Source of the DNA: Actinopolymorpha alba DSM 45243
GTDB lineage: Bacteria > Actinomycetota > Actinomycetes > Propionibacteriales > Actinopolymorphaceae
Direction: 5' to 3'
DNA: 64,000 nt
NCBI RefSeq assembly: GCF_000373925.1
Contig: NZ_KB892744.1
Span: 1 to 64,000, forward strand
Shown: positions 45,487-54,915 of the stretch, in pieces
Position numbering within the stretch: the first letter of the stretch is position 1
Layout of the letters: every line of letters begins with the position of its first letter
Position numbers and translations under genes: made by a program
Notes under the pieces: generated by a model
What the model was told of the DNA's origin: nothing
The model's database searches: none
Seen by the model: only the letters and a program-made list of their open reading frames with translations

Positions 45487-46283
45487 TCGCCGACGACGGG
45501 TCCGGCACCCCCGCGGCACCGTCGATCGTCGCTTCGACGAGCCCCGACGGCGAGCGCCGAACTGGCTGACCCAGGACTAGCCCTGATCGACGGGGCTCTA
45601 CGGCGCTTGCCACCGCGCGCTACTGGATCGATGAAGAGCCAGAGTTTGTTTCACACAAGGGTGTTTCCGAGTCATCTGCACCGACCGAGAGATGGATCGA
45701 GGTGCGCGGTGCGCTGGCTGTTGACAGGGTGCACCCAGGATGATGACTTGGGCTATCCCAGATTCCGCAAGTGCAGCCCTTCTTACCGCCGGCGCGCGGT
45801 GTACCTGGATCGGCGGCCCGTGCAGCGACGCCAAGCCGCGGCGCACTCAAGCGCAAGGAGCCCTCATGACGAAACCCCTTCTCCGTCGCCTGGCGATGGC
45901 GACCAGCACGATATGCGCTGCGAGTGCTGTTCACCGGCGCATCCAACGGCGGCATCGCCGCCGACGTCGACCACCCCCACCGAGGCCAGCGGCAAGCGGG
46001 GCAAGCTCGTTGTCGGCCTGCGCGAGCGCGTCAACGCCCTCGGCGGGCTTGCCGACCAGGGAGCAGAACTCGACGCGCTGCGGCGCCCACGCCTGCTCGG
46101 TGAGCAGGAACGACGCCGGATCGGCGTACCGGCGATCTCCTCGACCCCGGGAAGCGGTTTCTCCTGTTCGAGGGGGAAGTGACGTGGCGAGTGCGTTCCC
46201 GCACATCGCGGTGACGCTCAGCTGGGTGTCGCCCGTGGCCGGATCGGGCGACACGTCTTTGGGGCCTTCGTCGTGGGGGCGGG
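45487..46283. other. decayed region with a secretion-signal scrap
   Basis: About 800 bases without an intact gene. At 45866 a frame opens MTKPLLRRLAMATSTICAAS A, a probable signal-peptide start of a lost secreted protein, then collapses by frame change. On the minus strand at about 46010-46170, RYADPASFLLTEQAWAPQRV EFCSLVGKPAEGVDAL looks protein-like but I cannot assign it. Confidence 0.4.
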
Positions 46284-46673
46284 TCAGTGGTGTTCGGGGG
46301 CGACCCATTCGACGAACTGGACGATCACGCCGTTGGGGTCGGTGACCTGGAACAAGGCTTCGCCCCAGGGCTCCTGGCGCAGCGGCATGGTGATCTGTGC
46401 CCCGGCGTCGCGCAGCCGCTTTTCCTGCTCGGCCAGGCCGCCGGCGAGGGTGAAAGCGAGGATCAGACCGCCGGCACGCTGGTCGCGTTGCTCGGGCGGC
46501 AGCACCTCGATGCCGCGGGCGAGCAGGACGATGTCGACCGCGTCGTCGCGCGACAGGGAGGCGAAGCCGTCGGCGGCCTGCTGGACGGTGTAGCCCAGGT
46601 AGGTGGTGAAGAACGTCTGGGAGGCGGCGACGTCGTCGACAGTCAGCGAGACAGTGGAAGCGATGAACTGCAC
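46284..46673 (-). CDS. VOC-superfamily (glyoxalase/bleomycin-resistance-like) protein
   Basis: Protein of 129 residues, GTG start at 46673 behind GAGGAG. Two beta-alpha-beta-beta-beta repeats: ASTVSLTVDDVAASQTFFTT YLGY and a second half ending LFQVTDPNGVIVQFVEWV, where the final Glu is a metal ligand. Probably a cytosolic detoxification or resistance protein. It lies 24 bases after the small gene at 46698-46883 and shares its promoter, which carries the palindromic operator of the divergent TetR gene. Confidence 0.88.
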   Translation of the reverse strand: MQFIASTVSLTVDDVAASQTFFTTYLGYTVQQAADGFASLSRDDAVDIVLLARGIEVLPPEQRDQRAGGLILAFTLAGGLAEQEKRLRDAGAQITMPLRQEPWGEALFQVTDPNGVIVQFVEWVAPEHH

Positions 46674-46697
46674 GGGATCTCCTCTGGTGCGGTGGGG

Positions 46698-46883
46698 TCA
46701 GTAGCTGCGGCGCCGGGGGATGATGCGCATGCCCCGAACTTGCTGCGACGCACGGATGCTGTGGTCGGTCGGCGGACGACGCAGTTCGGCGCCGTGCAGC
46801 GGGGCTCGCTCGGGCTGCTGCGACCGGGGCACACGAGCGAACTCGACCACGGGCGCGGCGGCGTCGCGGGTGTGTTTGCGCAT
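46698..46883 (-). CDS. small basic protein in the VOC operon
   Basis: 61 residues, MRKHTRDAAAPVVEFARVPR to GMRIIPRRRSY, with AGGAGG six bases before the ATG. It is Arg-rich, with no membrane segment and no family I recognise. The good ribosome site and its position between operator and VOC gene argue that it is translated. Confidence 0.5.
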   Translation of the reverse strand: MRKHTRDAAAPVVEFARVPRSQQPERAPLHGAELRRPPTDHSIRASQQVRGMRIIPRRRSY

Positions 46884-46911
46884 GGGCGTCCTCCTCGGAC
46901 TCGGCGTTCCT

Positions 46912-46931
46912 CCGTCATAAATTTATGACGG
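46912..46931. promoter_or_regulatory. perfect 20-bp palindromic operator
   Basis: CCGTCATAAATTTATGACGG is self-complementary over all 20 bases. It lies between the divergent VOC operon and tetR gene, in a locally AT-rich stretch. It is the expected binding site of the adjacent TetR protein. Confidence 0.8.
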
Positions 46932-46997
46932 ATGTAAATTTAGCCCAAGGCGTCCAAGGGTGTCAACATAAAGATGCTACGAGGGTAAGATTGCGTC

Positions 46998-47645
46998 ATG
47001 GCTATCCAGACTCCCGCCCCGGCCGCCGGGCTGCGCGAGACCAAGAAGCACGAGACCAGGCAGCTCATCTCCGACCACGCGACCCGGCTGTTCATCGCAC
47101 AGGGCTTCGAGCAGACGACCATCGCCGAGATCGCCGCCGCCGCCCGCGTCGCCAAGAAGACCGTCACCAACTACTTCCCGCGTAAGGAAGACCTGGCCTT
47201 GGACCATCAGGAGGAGTTCGCCGCCTCCCTGGCCCGTGCCGTCACCGCACGACGCCGAGGGGAATCAGCGCTGGCCGCGCTGCGCCGCGCATTCGCCGAC
47301 GCCGTGGCCGCCCAGGACCCGGTCGCCGGATTCTCCGGCCAGGAGTTCGCCCGCATGATCGCCGACAGCCCCACCCTGACCGCCTGCCTGCGCGGCCTGC
47401 ACGACCAGCGTGAACACCAGCTCGCCCAGGTGCTCGCCGACGTCACTGCCGCTCAGTCCGACGACATCACCGTGCAGACTGCCGCCGCCCTGCTGGGCAC
47501 TGTCCACGGCGTGCTGTTTCACCGCATCCAGACCCTCACCCTCGCCGGACACTCCAACGACCAGATCGCCCACACCATCGCCGCCGAAGCCACCCAAGCC
47601 TTCGACTTGCTGGAGCCCGCCCTGGCCGACTACGCCTCCGCCTGA
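46998..47645 (+). CDS. TetR/AcrR family transcriptional regulator
   Basis: Protein of 215 residues. HETRQLISDHATRLFIAQGF and EQTTIAEIAAAARVAKKTVT NYFPRKEDL form a complete TetR DNA-binding domain, followed by a helical ligand domain with ALLGTVHGVLFHRIQTL. Divergent from the small-gene/VOC operon over the 20-bp palindrome, so it most likely represses both directions and responds to the compound that the VOC protein handles. Confidence 0.9.
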   Translation: MAIQTPAPAAGLRETKKHETRQLISDHATRLFIAQGFEQTTIAEIAAAARVAKKTVTNYFPRKEDLALDHQEEFAASLARAVTARRRGESALAALRRAFADAVAAQDPVAGFSGQEFARMIADSPTLTACLRGLHDQREHQLAQVLADVTAAQSDDITVQTAAALLGTVHGVLFHRIQTLTLAGHSNDQIAHTIAAEATQAFDLLEPALADYASA

Positions 47646-48200
47646 TGTGAGTCATCGGGCCTGAAGTTCGGGCAGGCTCGGCGCCGGGCAGTCGCTGGCG
47701 GCGACCCGGCGAGGGGTACCCGATCGAGTCGCGGCCGCGTCGCTTGGCCTCGGGCAGCCCATAGTGGCGGCGCACGCATAGGGCTGCTTCGCGACCGTGG
47801 TCCCAGGCTGCCGCCTCGGGGCTGCTCGCCAGGCGCGAGCGGTTCGGTCGAGATGCCGTACACGCGGCCGGTGCCACGGCGTGACCTGCACACATGCCGG
47901 TGCGACCCATGTGACGGGCTTCCTGGGCGTCGTGCATCCGTCGACGGGACTGCTCGGCCTCGTCGGTGGCTGAGTGGTACGACCTCGCCGCTTTCGTGAG
48001 GGGGCGCGGATCTTCTCCACGATCGACGGGCTCAAGCACCGGCATCTCTGAGTTCTCGGCTCACGGTCGAAGAAGTCATCTGAGCGCCTTCGGCGCACTC
48101 ACCGTCGAGAGTCCTTGCCATCCAGCCCTCACGCCACAGGAAGGCAGCCACATGAGCACACGGACCCAGCATTCGCTAGGTCTTGACCACGCCTGCGCGG
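47646..48200. other. region without an intact gene
   Basis: A minus-strand frame around 47800-48040 (PLTKAARSYHSATDEAEQSR RRMHDAQEARHMGRTG) looks faintly like small actinomycete helix-turn-helix proteins, but no wing or start is convincing. On the plus strand AGGAAGG precedes ATGAGCACACGG at 48152, which stops after about 20 codons, possibly the start of a lost gene. Confidence 0.3.
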
Positions 48201-48857
48201 CTAGCGGAGCAGCCTCCAGGTCTCCGAGTAGAGCTGAGCGAGTCGCGCCCGCGAGTAGCCGATCGCCACCATCGCCAGACCGAACGGGAGAATGGCCACT
48301 CCGATGAAGATGATCGCAAGAAGCCCAGAGTCGATGCTTCCTTCAGGGCTGAGCAACGCTTTGATCGCTGCGGTGAGTAGGACCAAGGAGACGAAGAGCA
48401 CACTGAATGCACCTCCCAGCGGAGTCATCCAGTGGATGGCCGGAATGGGCCAACGACTGCCCACGGGGCGTGCTCGAAGCACCGTCAACTGTAGGTCAAA
48501 CCTATCGGTGAGCTCCCGGTGGAGTCTCAACTCAGCCCGAACGTGACGGAGTACTCGCGCCCAGTAAGCCAGGTGGAGGCACAAGAGCCCGCCAAGAACT
48601 ACAGCGCCCACCACAACGCCCCCTGTGGTCCGATGGCGGGTCGGATCGTTCGTCAAGGCGTGCGGAAGGAGGAGCTGCCCGAAGATCGGCACGATCGTGG
48701 TGCTTCCCAGCCAAAGAAGGAATCCCAGCCACGGTTTGATTCGCGGAGCGAGCAACTGCGGTGACCGGAGACAGCCGATTAGCGCCCCGGCCTCGGTATC
48801 GGACGCTGAAGTCACGGGAGTCGAAGGTAGCGCATCATCAGAGCCCTTCTCAGCCAA
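48201..48857 (-). CDS. hypothetical membrane protein
   Basis: Protein of 218 residues with four predicted membrane helices: PWLGFLLWLGSTTIVPIFGQ about residue 43, GGVVVGAVVLGGLLCLHLAY about 80, AFSVLFVSLVLLTAAIKALL about 150, and SGLLAIIFIGVAILPFGLAM about 178. A cytoplasmic arginine-rich loop separates the pairs. No family is recognised. It is isolated between fragments, with usual codon bias. Confidence 0.6.
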   Translation of the reverse strand: MAEKGSDDALPSTPVTSASDTEAGALIGCLRSPQLLAPRIKPWLGFLLWLGSTTIVPIFGQLLLPHALTNDPTRHRTTGGVVVGAVVLGGLLCLHLAYWARVLRHVRAELRLHRELTDRFDLQLTVLRARPVGSRWPIPAIHWMTPLGGAFSVLFVSLVLLTAAIKALLSPEGSIDSGLLAIIFIGVAILPFGLAMVAIGYSRARLAQLYSETWRLLR

Positions 48858-48892
48858 CTGCTCGTTGGGTTGGCATCCGGGTCGAGGCCGCC

Positions 48893-49027
48893 ATGCTGAT
48901 GTTCTACGACCTCGACACCCGCGAGCTGCTGCGCACCCGACCCAACCCGCTCACTGCCGCCGAGATCCGCCGGCTCCGTTGGCCGGGCCGGCACGGTGAT
49001 GCCTGGGTCACCGTCCTAGGTTGGTAG
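48893..49027 (+). pseudogene. IS481-type transposase fragment
   Basis: MLMFYDLDTRELLRTRPNPL TAAEIRRLRWPG then stop. MLxFYDxxTRELLRTRPNPL is characteristic of the segment before the C-terminal beta-domain of actinomycete IS481-type transposases. Everything before and after is missing. Confidence 0.5.
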
Positions 49028-49175
49028 CTCTTCGGGATGCTTACCAACGCAATCGATCCCGCGTGATCTGGACGACGGCGGACGCCCGCAGATGATCTTC
49101 AGCGGCCTCCGGATCAGAACATCGGCGTGTGGCTCTGCGGACCCTTAAGGCCGTGTCCCGTGGGGAAGGCCGACG

Positions 49176-50225
49176 TCACACCCTGCGCTCAATGTCATAC
49201 GACGCGGTACCAGGCTGCCGCGACGGCGGTGCTGTTGTCGCCCGGACGACGAGGGTAGTGGGCACGGTGACGACGCGTGGAGTGGCGGGTGGGTGGGGGA
49301 GGAGTTGCTCGATCAGCAGCGTGGCCGCGAGCCGACCCTGTTCGCGGACCGGCTGGGCCACCGTGGTCAGGTTGAACAGCCGCGCCATATCGTGATTGTC
49401 GACTCCGACGACGGACAGGTCGGCCGGCACGTCGAGGTGCTCCGCGCGCGCGGCGTGCATGACGCCCATCGCGATCTCGTCCGATGCGGCGACGACGGCG
49501 GTGGGCGGGTCGTCGTGCCGCGCGAGCGCGGGAAAGCAGGAGAGCCCGCCGTCGATCGTGAAGGTGGCCGGAAACATGAGGCTCGCGTCGACCGGCAGGT
49601 CGCTCGCCTGCAGGGCGCGGATGTACCCCTCCTGGCGGGAGGCGGCGACCGGATAGCCGAAGTGGTCGCGTGGGTTCCCGCCGACGAAGGCGATCCGCCG
49701 GTGCCCCAGGTCGAGCAGATGCCGGGTCGCCTTCTCACCCACGCCGACCTCGTCGATCCGAACCCCGGAAAGCCCCGGCATGGTTGGACCGATGGTCGTG
49801 ACGGGACGTCGGAACTCGGCCAGGGCGGAGGCCTCGTCGGAGGGCAGGGGGAGGCTCAACGCCAGCAACGCGTCAACCCTCTTGCGCAGCAGGTGGGGAT
49901 TGATCGACCGGCGGTCGGCTCCCTCGACACCGCCCAGGTCGTAGAGCAGGACGTCGTACCCGTGCTCGACCAGGACCTGGCCGGCGCCAGCCAGGATGTT
50001 CGAGAAGTACCACTGCCCGGCCCAGGGGGCCACGACGCCGATGGTGCCGGTCCGACCGGTGGGGAGTCCCGCGGCGCTGGGTGACGGGACATAGCCGAGC
50101 TCGGCGGCGGCCGCGCAGACTGCCGACCGGGTCGCTTCGGACACGCCAGGCAGGCCGCGCAGGGCCCGAGACACGGTGGCCACCGAGACTCCGACCTTGT
50201 TCGCCACGTCTGTGATGCTGCTCAT
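49176..50225 (-). CDS. LacI-family transcriptional regulator
   Basis: Protein of 349 residues from the ATG at 50225. SITDVANKVGVSVATVSRAL RGLPGVSEATR is the helix-turn-helix plus hinge. GTIGVVAPWAGQWYFSNILA opens the periplasmic-binding-like sensor domain, with VVGVDNHDMARLFNLTTVAQ PVREQGRLAA near the end. It is the last gene of a binding protein-permease-permease-lacI array on one strand, and probably represses that array through the CGAAAACGTTTTCG operator at 53695. Confidence 0.92.
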   Translation of the reverse strand: MSSITDVANKVGVSVATVSRALRGLPGVSEATRSAVCAAAAELGYVPSPSAAGLPTGRTGTIGVVAPWAGQWYFSNILAGAGQVLVEHGYDVLLYDLGGVEGADRRSINPHLLRKRVDALLALSLPLPSDEASALAEFRRPVTTIGPTMPGLSGVRIDEVGVGEKATRHLLDLGHRRIAFVGGNPRDHFGYPVAASRQEGYIRALQASDLPVDASLMFPATFTIDGGLSCFPALARHDDPPTAVVAASDEIAMGVMHAARAEHLDVPADLSVVGVDNHDMARLFNLTTVAQPVREQGRLAATLLIEQLLPHPPATPRVVTVPTTLVVRATTAPPSRQPGTASYDIERRV

Positions 50226-50274
50226 CACCACGGTCCCTGTCGTACCGCCGTTGTCACGTGCTCGCCCGCGAACC

Positions 50275-51195
50275 CTAACCCTTGACGCTGCCGGCCAGCA
50301 GGCCGCGCACAAAGTAGCGCTGCAAGCTGAGGAATACCAGCAGGGGGACGATCATGGCAACGAACGCGCCGGCTGACAACAGGTGCCAGGCGGTTCCTCG
50401 GGTGCCCGAGAGCTCGGCGATCCGGACCGTCAGTGGGGCGACGTTCTGCGTTCCGCCGGCGAAGGTGAGGGCGACGAGCAGGTCGTTCCACACCCAGAGG
50501 AACTGGAAGATCCCGAACGCCGCGATGGCGGGGACCAGGAGCGGTAGCAGGACCCGGAAGAAGATCTGCACGTGACCCGCGCCGTCGACCCGGGCGGCTT
50601 CGACGAGGGAACGCGGGATGTCCTTCATGAAGTTGTGCAGCAGGAAGATCGCGAGCGGTAACGCGAAGATGGAGTGCGAGAGCCAGACGGTCCAGTACGA
50701 CCCGGCGAGGCTGAGATCGACGTAGGTCTGCAGCAGCGGGATCAGCGTCACCTGGATGGGGACGATCTGGAGGGCGAACACCGCGACGAACAGGAAGTCG
50801 CGGCCCCGAAAGTCGATCCAGGCGAACGCGTACGCCGCGAGCAGCGCGAGGGTGATCGGGATGACCACGGACGGAATCGTGATGACGATCGAATTGACGA
50901 AGAACGTCGACAGCTGGGTGCTTCCGCCAAACAGCACCTCGGTGTAGTTCTTGAGCGTGAGCTGAGGATCGCTGAAGAACGTCCACCAGCCGGTCGTCTT
51001 GATCTGTTGCTCGGGCCGGAACGACGAGAGCAGCAGCCCGAACGTTGGTACTGTCCAAAGAATCGCCACAGCGATCGAGATCGCCGTCGCCCACGGGGAG
51101 GAGAGCCTCGTCTTGGCCTGCTCAGCGCGCTGGGCCGTCCGGGCCACGCGCCGCGCCGTCCGGGGCCGGGAAAGGCTGTCAGGAGTCGCCGTCAT
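50275..51195 (-). CDS. carbohydrate ABC transporter permease (MalG-like)
   Basis: Protein of 306 residues from the ATG at 51195, overlapping the upstream permease stop by four bases. About 35 basic residues precede six membrane helices. EAA loop: RSLVEAARVDGAGHVQIFFR VLLPLLVP. It pairs with the permease at 51192. The frame stays open upstream of this ATG, but with no MalG-like character. Confidence 0.92.
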   Translation of the reverse strand: MTATPDSLSRPRTARRVARTAQRAEQAKTRLSSPWATAISIAVAILWTVPTFGLLLSSFRPEQQIKTTGWWTFFSDPQLTLKNYTEVLFGGSTQLSTFFVNSIVITIPSVVIPITLALLAAYAFAWIDFRGRDFLFVAVFALQIVPIQVTLIPLLQTYVDLSLAGSYWTVWLSHSIFALPLAIFLLHNFMKDIPRSLVEAARVDGAGHVQIFFRVLLPLLVPAIAAFGIFQFLWVWNDLLVALTFAGGTQNVAPLTVRIAELSGTRGTAWHLLSAGAFVAMIVPLLVFLSLQRYFVRGLLAGSVKG

Positions 51196-52181
51196 CGGAT
51201 CTCCTCGGACAGGCGCAGTTGGCGGATGTTGTAGATGACGATCGGGATGACGAGGATGAAGAGCACCACGGCCAGAGCCGCGCCGATTCCGGCGTTGAAC
51301 TGCCGGAAGCTCTGCATGTAGAACTCGTTGGCCACGACACTCGTCCCGAACTGGCCGCCGGTCATGGTGCGGACGATGTCGAAGATCTTGAGGGTCCCCA
51401 TCGCGATCGTCGTCACGACGACGACCAGCGCCGGCCGGATGGCGGGGACGGTCACGTGGCGGAAGAGCCGTATGCCGGTCGCGCCGTCGATCCGGGCGGC
51501 TTCCACGATGTCGTCGGGAATGGCTTTGATCGCGGCCGACAGGACCGTCATCGCGAAGCCCGCCTGGATCCAGATCATCACGATGAGAAGGAAGAAGGTG
51601 TTCCACGGCGCGGTGATGAGGAACTGGTGAGGATCCATGCCCAGCCAGACCCTGATCTGGTTGGCCAACCCGATCTGGTGGACGCCCTGCTGGTCCGGAC
51701 GGAACTCGTAGACGAACTTCCAGATGATTCCGGCGCCCACCATCGAGATCGCCATCGGGAGGAAAATCAGCCCTTTGGCCAGCGCCTCGAACCGCGTGCG
51801 GTCGACGAGAACGGCGTATACCAGCCCGATCAACGTCGAGGCCAGTGGGACGACGAGCAGCCAGACGAAGGTGTTGCGCAGGACGATCTGGAAGCCTTCC
51901 TGCGTGAAGATCGTGAGGTAGTTGTCGACACCGACGAAACCGGTGCTCGTCCGGTCGAAGAACGACTGGTAGATCGTCCGCAGGCCGGGATAGATCAGAC
52001 CGAATCCCAGCATGAGTCCGGCCGGACCGCAGAAGGCGAGTGCTATCAGCCAGTTCGGCACCCGCCGGGGGCGGTCGACGGCGAACAGGATGATCGCCAT
52101 CACCGCGGCGAACAGAACAATGGCGAAGGCCATCACGAGCAGCTTTTCACCAGTGGTGCTCGCGTCGAGAATCCAGCTCAC
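51192..52181 (-). CDS. carbohydrate ABC transporter permease (MalF-like)
   Basis: Protein of 329 residues, about eight hydrophobic segments including two extra at the N-terminus, as in larger MalF-type subunits. EAA loop: DDIVEAARIDGATGIRLFRH VTVPAIRP near residue 215. Together with the binding protein and MalG-like subunit it forms a second CUT1 importer lacking its own ATPase gene. Confidence 0.92.
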   Translation of the reverse strand: MSWILDASTTGEKLLVMAFAIVLFAAVMAIILFAVDRPRRVPNWLIALAFCGPAGLMLGFGLIYPGLRTIYQSFFDRTSTGFVGVDNYLTIFTQEGFQIVLRNTFVWLLVVPLASTLIGLVYAVLVDRTRFEALAKGLIFLPMAISMVGAGIIWKFVYEFRPDQQGVHQIGLANQIRVWLGMDPHQFLITAPWNTFFLLIVMIWIQAGFAMTVLSAAIKAIPDDIVEAARIDGATGIRLFRHVTVPAIRPALVVVVTTIAMGTLKIFDIVRTMTGGQFGTSVVANEFYMQSFRQFNAGIGAALAVVLFILVIPIVIYNIRQLRLSEEIR

Positions 52182-52274
52182 TCTCCGCGCCTCTCTGCGA
52201 GAGTGCCGGCCCGGTGGGGCGTCGGTGAGGACTCATCGATCCGCACCGCGGCCCACCGGACCGGCGTTGCTCCG

Positions 52275-53627
52275 CTACTTCGGCCAGGACCTTTCGATCG
52301 CGTTGAGAACCTGCTTGTCAGGTTTGTTGTTGGCGATCCAGTTGGTCATCTCGGTCCAGAAGCTGCCCGCGCCGACCTCGCCGGGCATCAGGTCGGACCC
52401 GTCGAACCGGAACACCGCATTGGGGTCCTGCAGGAGCTGCACCGAGAGTTTGTTGACCGGTGTGTCGACGTTGGCGATGTCGAGTCCGGTGTTTGCCGAG
52501 ATCCAGTTGCCTTCCTTCGCCTTGAGGTTGGCCCACTCCGGCGAGGACAAGAACTCCTGGAATGCGACCACCTCCGGCCGGTCGGAGAACGCCACCGCGA
52601 ATTCGCCACCACCGAGCACGGGCTTCCCGAACTTCTTGTTGATCGGCGGCAGGTAGAACGCGTACACGTCGCCGTCCTTCCCGACCTTGGTGCCCTCGGG
52701 CCAGTTCGCCTGGTAGAACGATGCCTGCCGGTGCAGGAAGCAGGTGCCGTCGAGGATCGGCAGGCCGGCGTCCTGGAACGTCGTGGACGCGACGCTGGTC
52801 ACATCGCCCAGACCGCCGTTGACGTAGTCGGGGTTCTTCAGGATCGAGCCGACCTTCGCAAGGACGGCGGCCACCTTCGGGTCGTTGAACGGGATCTTGT
52901 GGGTCACCCACTGGTTGTAGACGTCGGGACCGTACATGCGGAGCATGACGTCTTCCATCCAGTCGGTCGCCGGCCAGCCGGTCGCCTCGCCCGAGCCGAT
53001 GCCGGCGCACCACGGCTTGCCGCCATCCTTCACGATCTGGTCGGACAACGCGATCATGTCGTCCCAGGTCTGCGGAACCTGGTAGCCCTTCTTGGCGAAC
53101 TGCTTCGGGGAGTACCACACGAACGACTTCACGTTGGCGCCGATGGGCGCCGCGTAGAACGCGCCGTCGACCGTGCCGTAGCTCTTCCAGTCCTTGCCGA
53201 AGTACTTGTCAACGTTGTCGACGACGCCCTTGGACGCCGGTTTGACGGCCTTGGTGTCGCGGACGAGGGTCTGCAACAGCCCGGGCTGCGGGACGTACGC
53301 GATATCAGGCGCGTTCCCGCTCTTCGCCCGCACGACGACCTGTGCCTCGAACTCCTTCGAGCCCTCATAGACGACCTTCGCGCCCGTGCACTGCTCGAAC
53401 GGTTTGTAGGAGTTGATGTGGGGCTGATCTTCCGGTGCGACGATCGAGGTGTAGACGGTGATCTGCTTACCGGACAGGTCGCCGTACTTCTTGTACGGCT
53501 TGCAGTCGACGTTCGCCGCTTGGTCGGCGGTGGTGGAGCCGGTGCCGCCACAGGCGACGGCGCCGAGCGTGAGTACCGCCACCCCGACTGTCGCGGTGAT
53601 GCCGCGACATGCCAGTCGGTTGGCCAT
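52275..53627 (-). CDS. extracellular sugar-binding lipoprotein (ABC family 1)
   Basis: Protein of 450 residues. Signal and lipobox GVAVLTLGAVACGG; mature chain of the SBP_bac_1 type (KQITVYTSIVAPEDQPHINS, YKPFEQCTGAKVVYEGSKEF, PWCAGIGSGEATGWPATDWM). Cys residues near 80, 215 and 290 are more than usual and may form disulfides. ATG at 53627 behind AGGAAGG. First gene of the LacI-controlled operon; the importer resembles alpha-glucoside systems in layout, but the substrate is not proven. Confidence 0.9.
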   Translation of the reverse strand: MANRLACRGITATVGVAVLTLGAVACGGTGSTTADQAANVDCKPYKKYGDLSGKQITVYTSIVAPEDQPHINSYKPFEQCTGAKVVYEGSKEFEAQVVVRAKSGNAPDIAYVPQPGLLQTLVRDTKAVKPASKGVVDNVDKYFGKDWKSYGTVDGAFYAAPIGANVKSFVWYSPKQFAKKGYQVPQTWDDMIALSDQIVKDGGKPWCAGIGSGEATGWPATDWMEDVMLRMYGPDVYNQWVTHKIPFNDPKVAAVLAKVGSILKNPDYVNGGLGDVTSVASTTFQDAGLPILDGTCFLHRQASFYQANWPEGTKVGKDGDVYAFYLPPINKKFGKPVLGGGEFAVAFSDRPEVVAFQEFLSSPEWANLKAKEGNWISANTGLDIANVDTPVNKLSVQLLQDPNAVFRFDGSDLMPGEVGAGSFWTEMTNWIANNKPDKQVLNAIERSWPK

Positions 53628-53694
53628 CCTGGCGACCTTCCTCTCTCCCGGCCAGGTCGGGCGACCTTCCGTGCCCGAGTTCCTGACAGGAGAA

Positions 53695-53708
53695 CGAAAA
53701 CGTTTTCG
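53695..53708. promoter_or_regulatory. LacI-type operator
   Basis: CGAAAACGTTTTCG is a perfect 14-bp palindrome with the central CG typical of LacI/CcpA-family sites. It lies 68 bases before the binding-protein start in an AT-rich promoter patch. The lacI gene at the end of this operon is the expected ligand. Confidence 0.8.
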
Positions 53709-54015
53709 TAGCTAAAAAGCAAGTCCGAATTTGGATTCACCGCCGACGCAACTGCGGCGCGTGCGGGTGCCAGTGCGGGCGGTCACCGTCGTGTCCGTTA
53801 TCGCCCACCCTGCGCCTCGCGGTACCCGTCGGTCAGGGCGGAAAAGGAGGACCGCCAGCAGCTCGAGCCAGGCCACGTCGCGGCTGCACCAGCTACCGTC
53901 GCAGGTCCAGGTCCCGCCACGGGTCGGTGCACGGTCGAACGGTTGAATGCGCGAGCTGGGCGTCGGTGGGGCATGCGCGCCGCGGAAGCGCCCCCTGCGC
54001 CGCTGTTGCGGGCGG
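53709..54015. other. gap, nothing recognised
   Basis: About 300 bases between the sugar-importer promoter and the VOC fragment. No credible frame or motif on either strand. Confidence 0.35.
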
Positions 54016-54370
54016 TCAGCGCTGGTCGCGGCGCAGCGGATGGTCGCCGGGGACCTGGATGAGGATGAGCCGGGTGCCGTCTGGGTCCTGGATCGTCATC
54101 TCGATCAGGCCCCAGGGCTCACACCGGCGAGGCGCCACCACGTCGACCCCGGCCTCGACCAGGCGGGCGTGTTCGGCCGCCACGTCGCGAACCTGCAGCC
54201 AGATCGCGAGGTTCGCCGGCGGAGGAGCCGTCGACGTGTCCGAAACCTCCAGCAGCCCAGTACCGAGAAAGAACACGATTCCTGGACGGTCCGGCGGTCC
54301 GAACTGCCGATAGATCGCCAGGCCGAGCACGTCCGGTAGAACCGCTGGCTGCGCATCAGGACGTGGGTCG
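54016..54370 (-). pseudogene. VOC-superfamily protein, frameshifted and 5-prime truncated
   Basis: The minus strand reads THVLMRSQRFYR in one frame, then VLGLAIYRQFGPPDRPGIVF FLGTGLLEV, LAIWLQVRDVAAEHARLVEA GVDVV and ending DPDGTRLILIQVPGDHPLRR. A single missing base at the FYR-D codon junction (about 54335) splits it. The true N-terminus is cut where the DnaB fragment begins on the other strand. Confidence 0.65.
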
Positions 54371-54371
54371 G

Positions 54372-54551
54372 CGCGAGCAGGACGCCGACGTGGTGATCCT
54401 GCTGCACAGGGACGACTACTACAACAACGACGAACGCCCCGGCGAGGCCGACCTGATCGTCGCCAAGAACCGCTCGGGACCAGCAGGAACCCACTCGGTC
54501 GCGGCGGCCCTGCACCAGTCGCCATTCCGCCTCATGGCAAGCGCGGCTTGA
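54372..54551 (+). pseudogene. dnaB: replicative helicase DnaB, C-terminal fragment
   Basis: REQDADVVILLHRDDYYNND ERPGEADLIVAKNRSGPAGT HSVAAALHQSPFRLMASAA is the end of a DnaB-type helicase (SLRQDADVVxLLHRExxY, GEADLIVAKxRNGP, a final aromatic-rich tail). The native stop is kept. The Walker motifs are absent. The matching N-terminal piece lies about 850 bases downstream on the same strand. Confidence 0.75.
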
Positions 54552-54661
54552 CCCTCCAGGGGTTAGGAACCGTTCGGGGTTTCGTGAGTATGCGTGATCA
54601 AATGGCTGCGCTCGTGAGTGGCTGGGGTTGGTGTCGGTGGCTGCCGGGTGGGTGTGAGTGT

Positions 54662-54717
54662 GGGGAGGCCGGAGGTTCCGGAGGGTTGGGTGGTGCAGGC
54701 GTACCGGTATGCAGCCG
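54662..54717 (+). pseudogene. possible TnpB (IS605-type) N-terminal scrap
   Basis: The in-frame stretch RPEVPEGWVVQAYRYA resembles the opening of actinomycete TnpB-like proteins (xxPxGWxxQAYRxALDPT). It ends at the IS30 fragment junction. Very short, so tentative. Confidence 0.3.
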
Positions 54718-54719
54718 GG

Positions 54720-54873
54720 ATGAACGGGCTCCTGCGCGACTATTTCCCCAAGGGCACCGACCTGCGCCACGTCACACCCGGGGAACTCAAGCGGGTGGCT
54801 GACGGGGTCAACACCCGACCGCGCAAGAGCCTCGACTGGGCCCGGCCCTCTGACTTGATCGCCGACGCGATCA
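54720..54873 (+). pseudogene. IS30-family transposase, C-terminal fragment
   Basis: MNGLLRDYFPKGTDLRHVTP GELKRVADGVNTRPRKSLDW ARPSDLIADAI is the invariant end of IS30 transposases, after the catalytic Glu (NENxNGLLRxYFPKGTD). The DDE core and both ends of the element are missing. Confidence 0.75.
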
Positions 54874-54915
54874 CCTCGGCCACCGCGTATGCGGCTGGGA
54901 CGGACTTTCCCGGCG

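Noticed and set aside
51045-53711. An 888-codon open plus-strand frame across the second sugar importer
   Set aside because: It is antisense to three clear ABC-transporter genes and has the low-complexity Arg/Asp/Val-rich composition expected opposite high-GC coding DNA.
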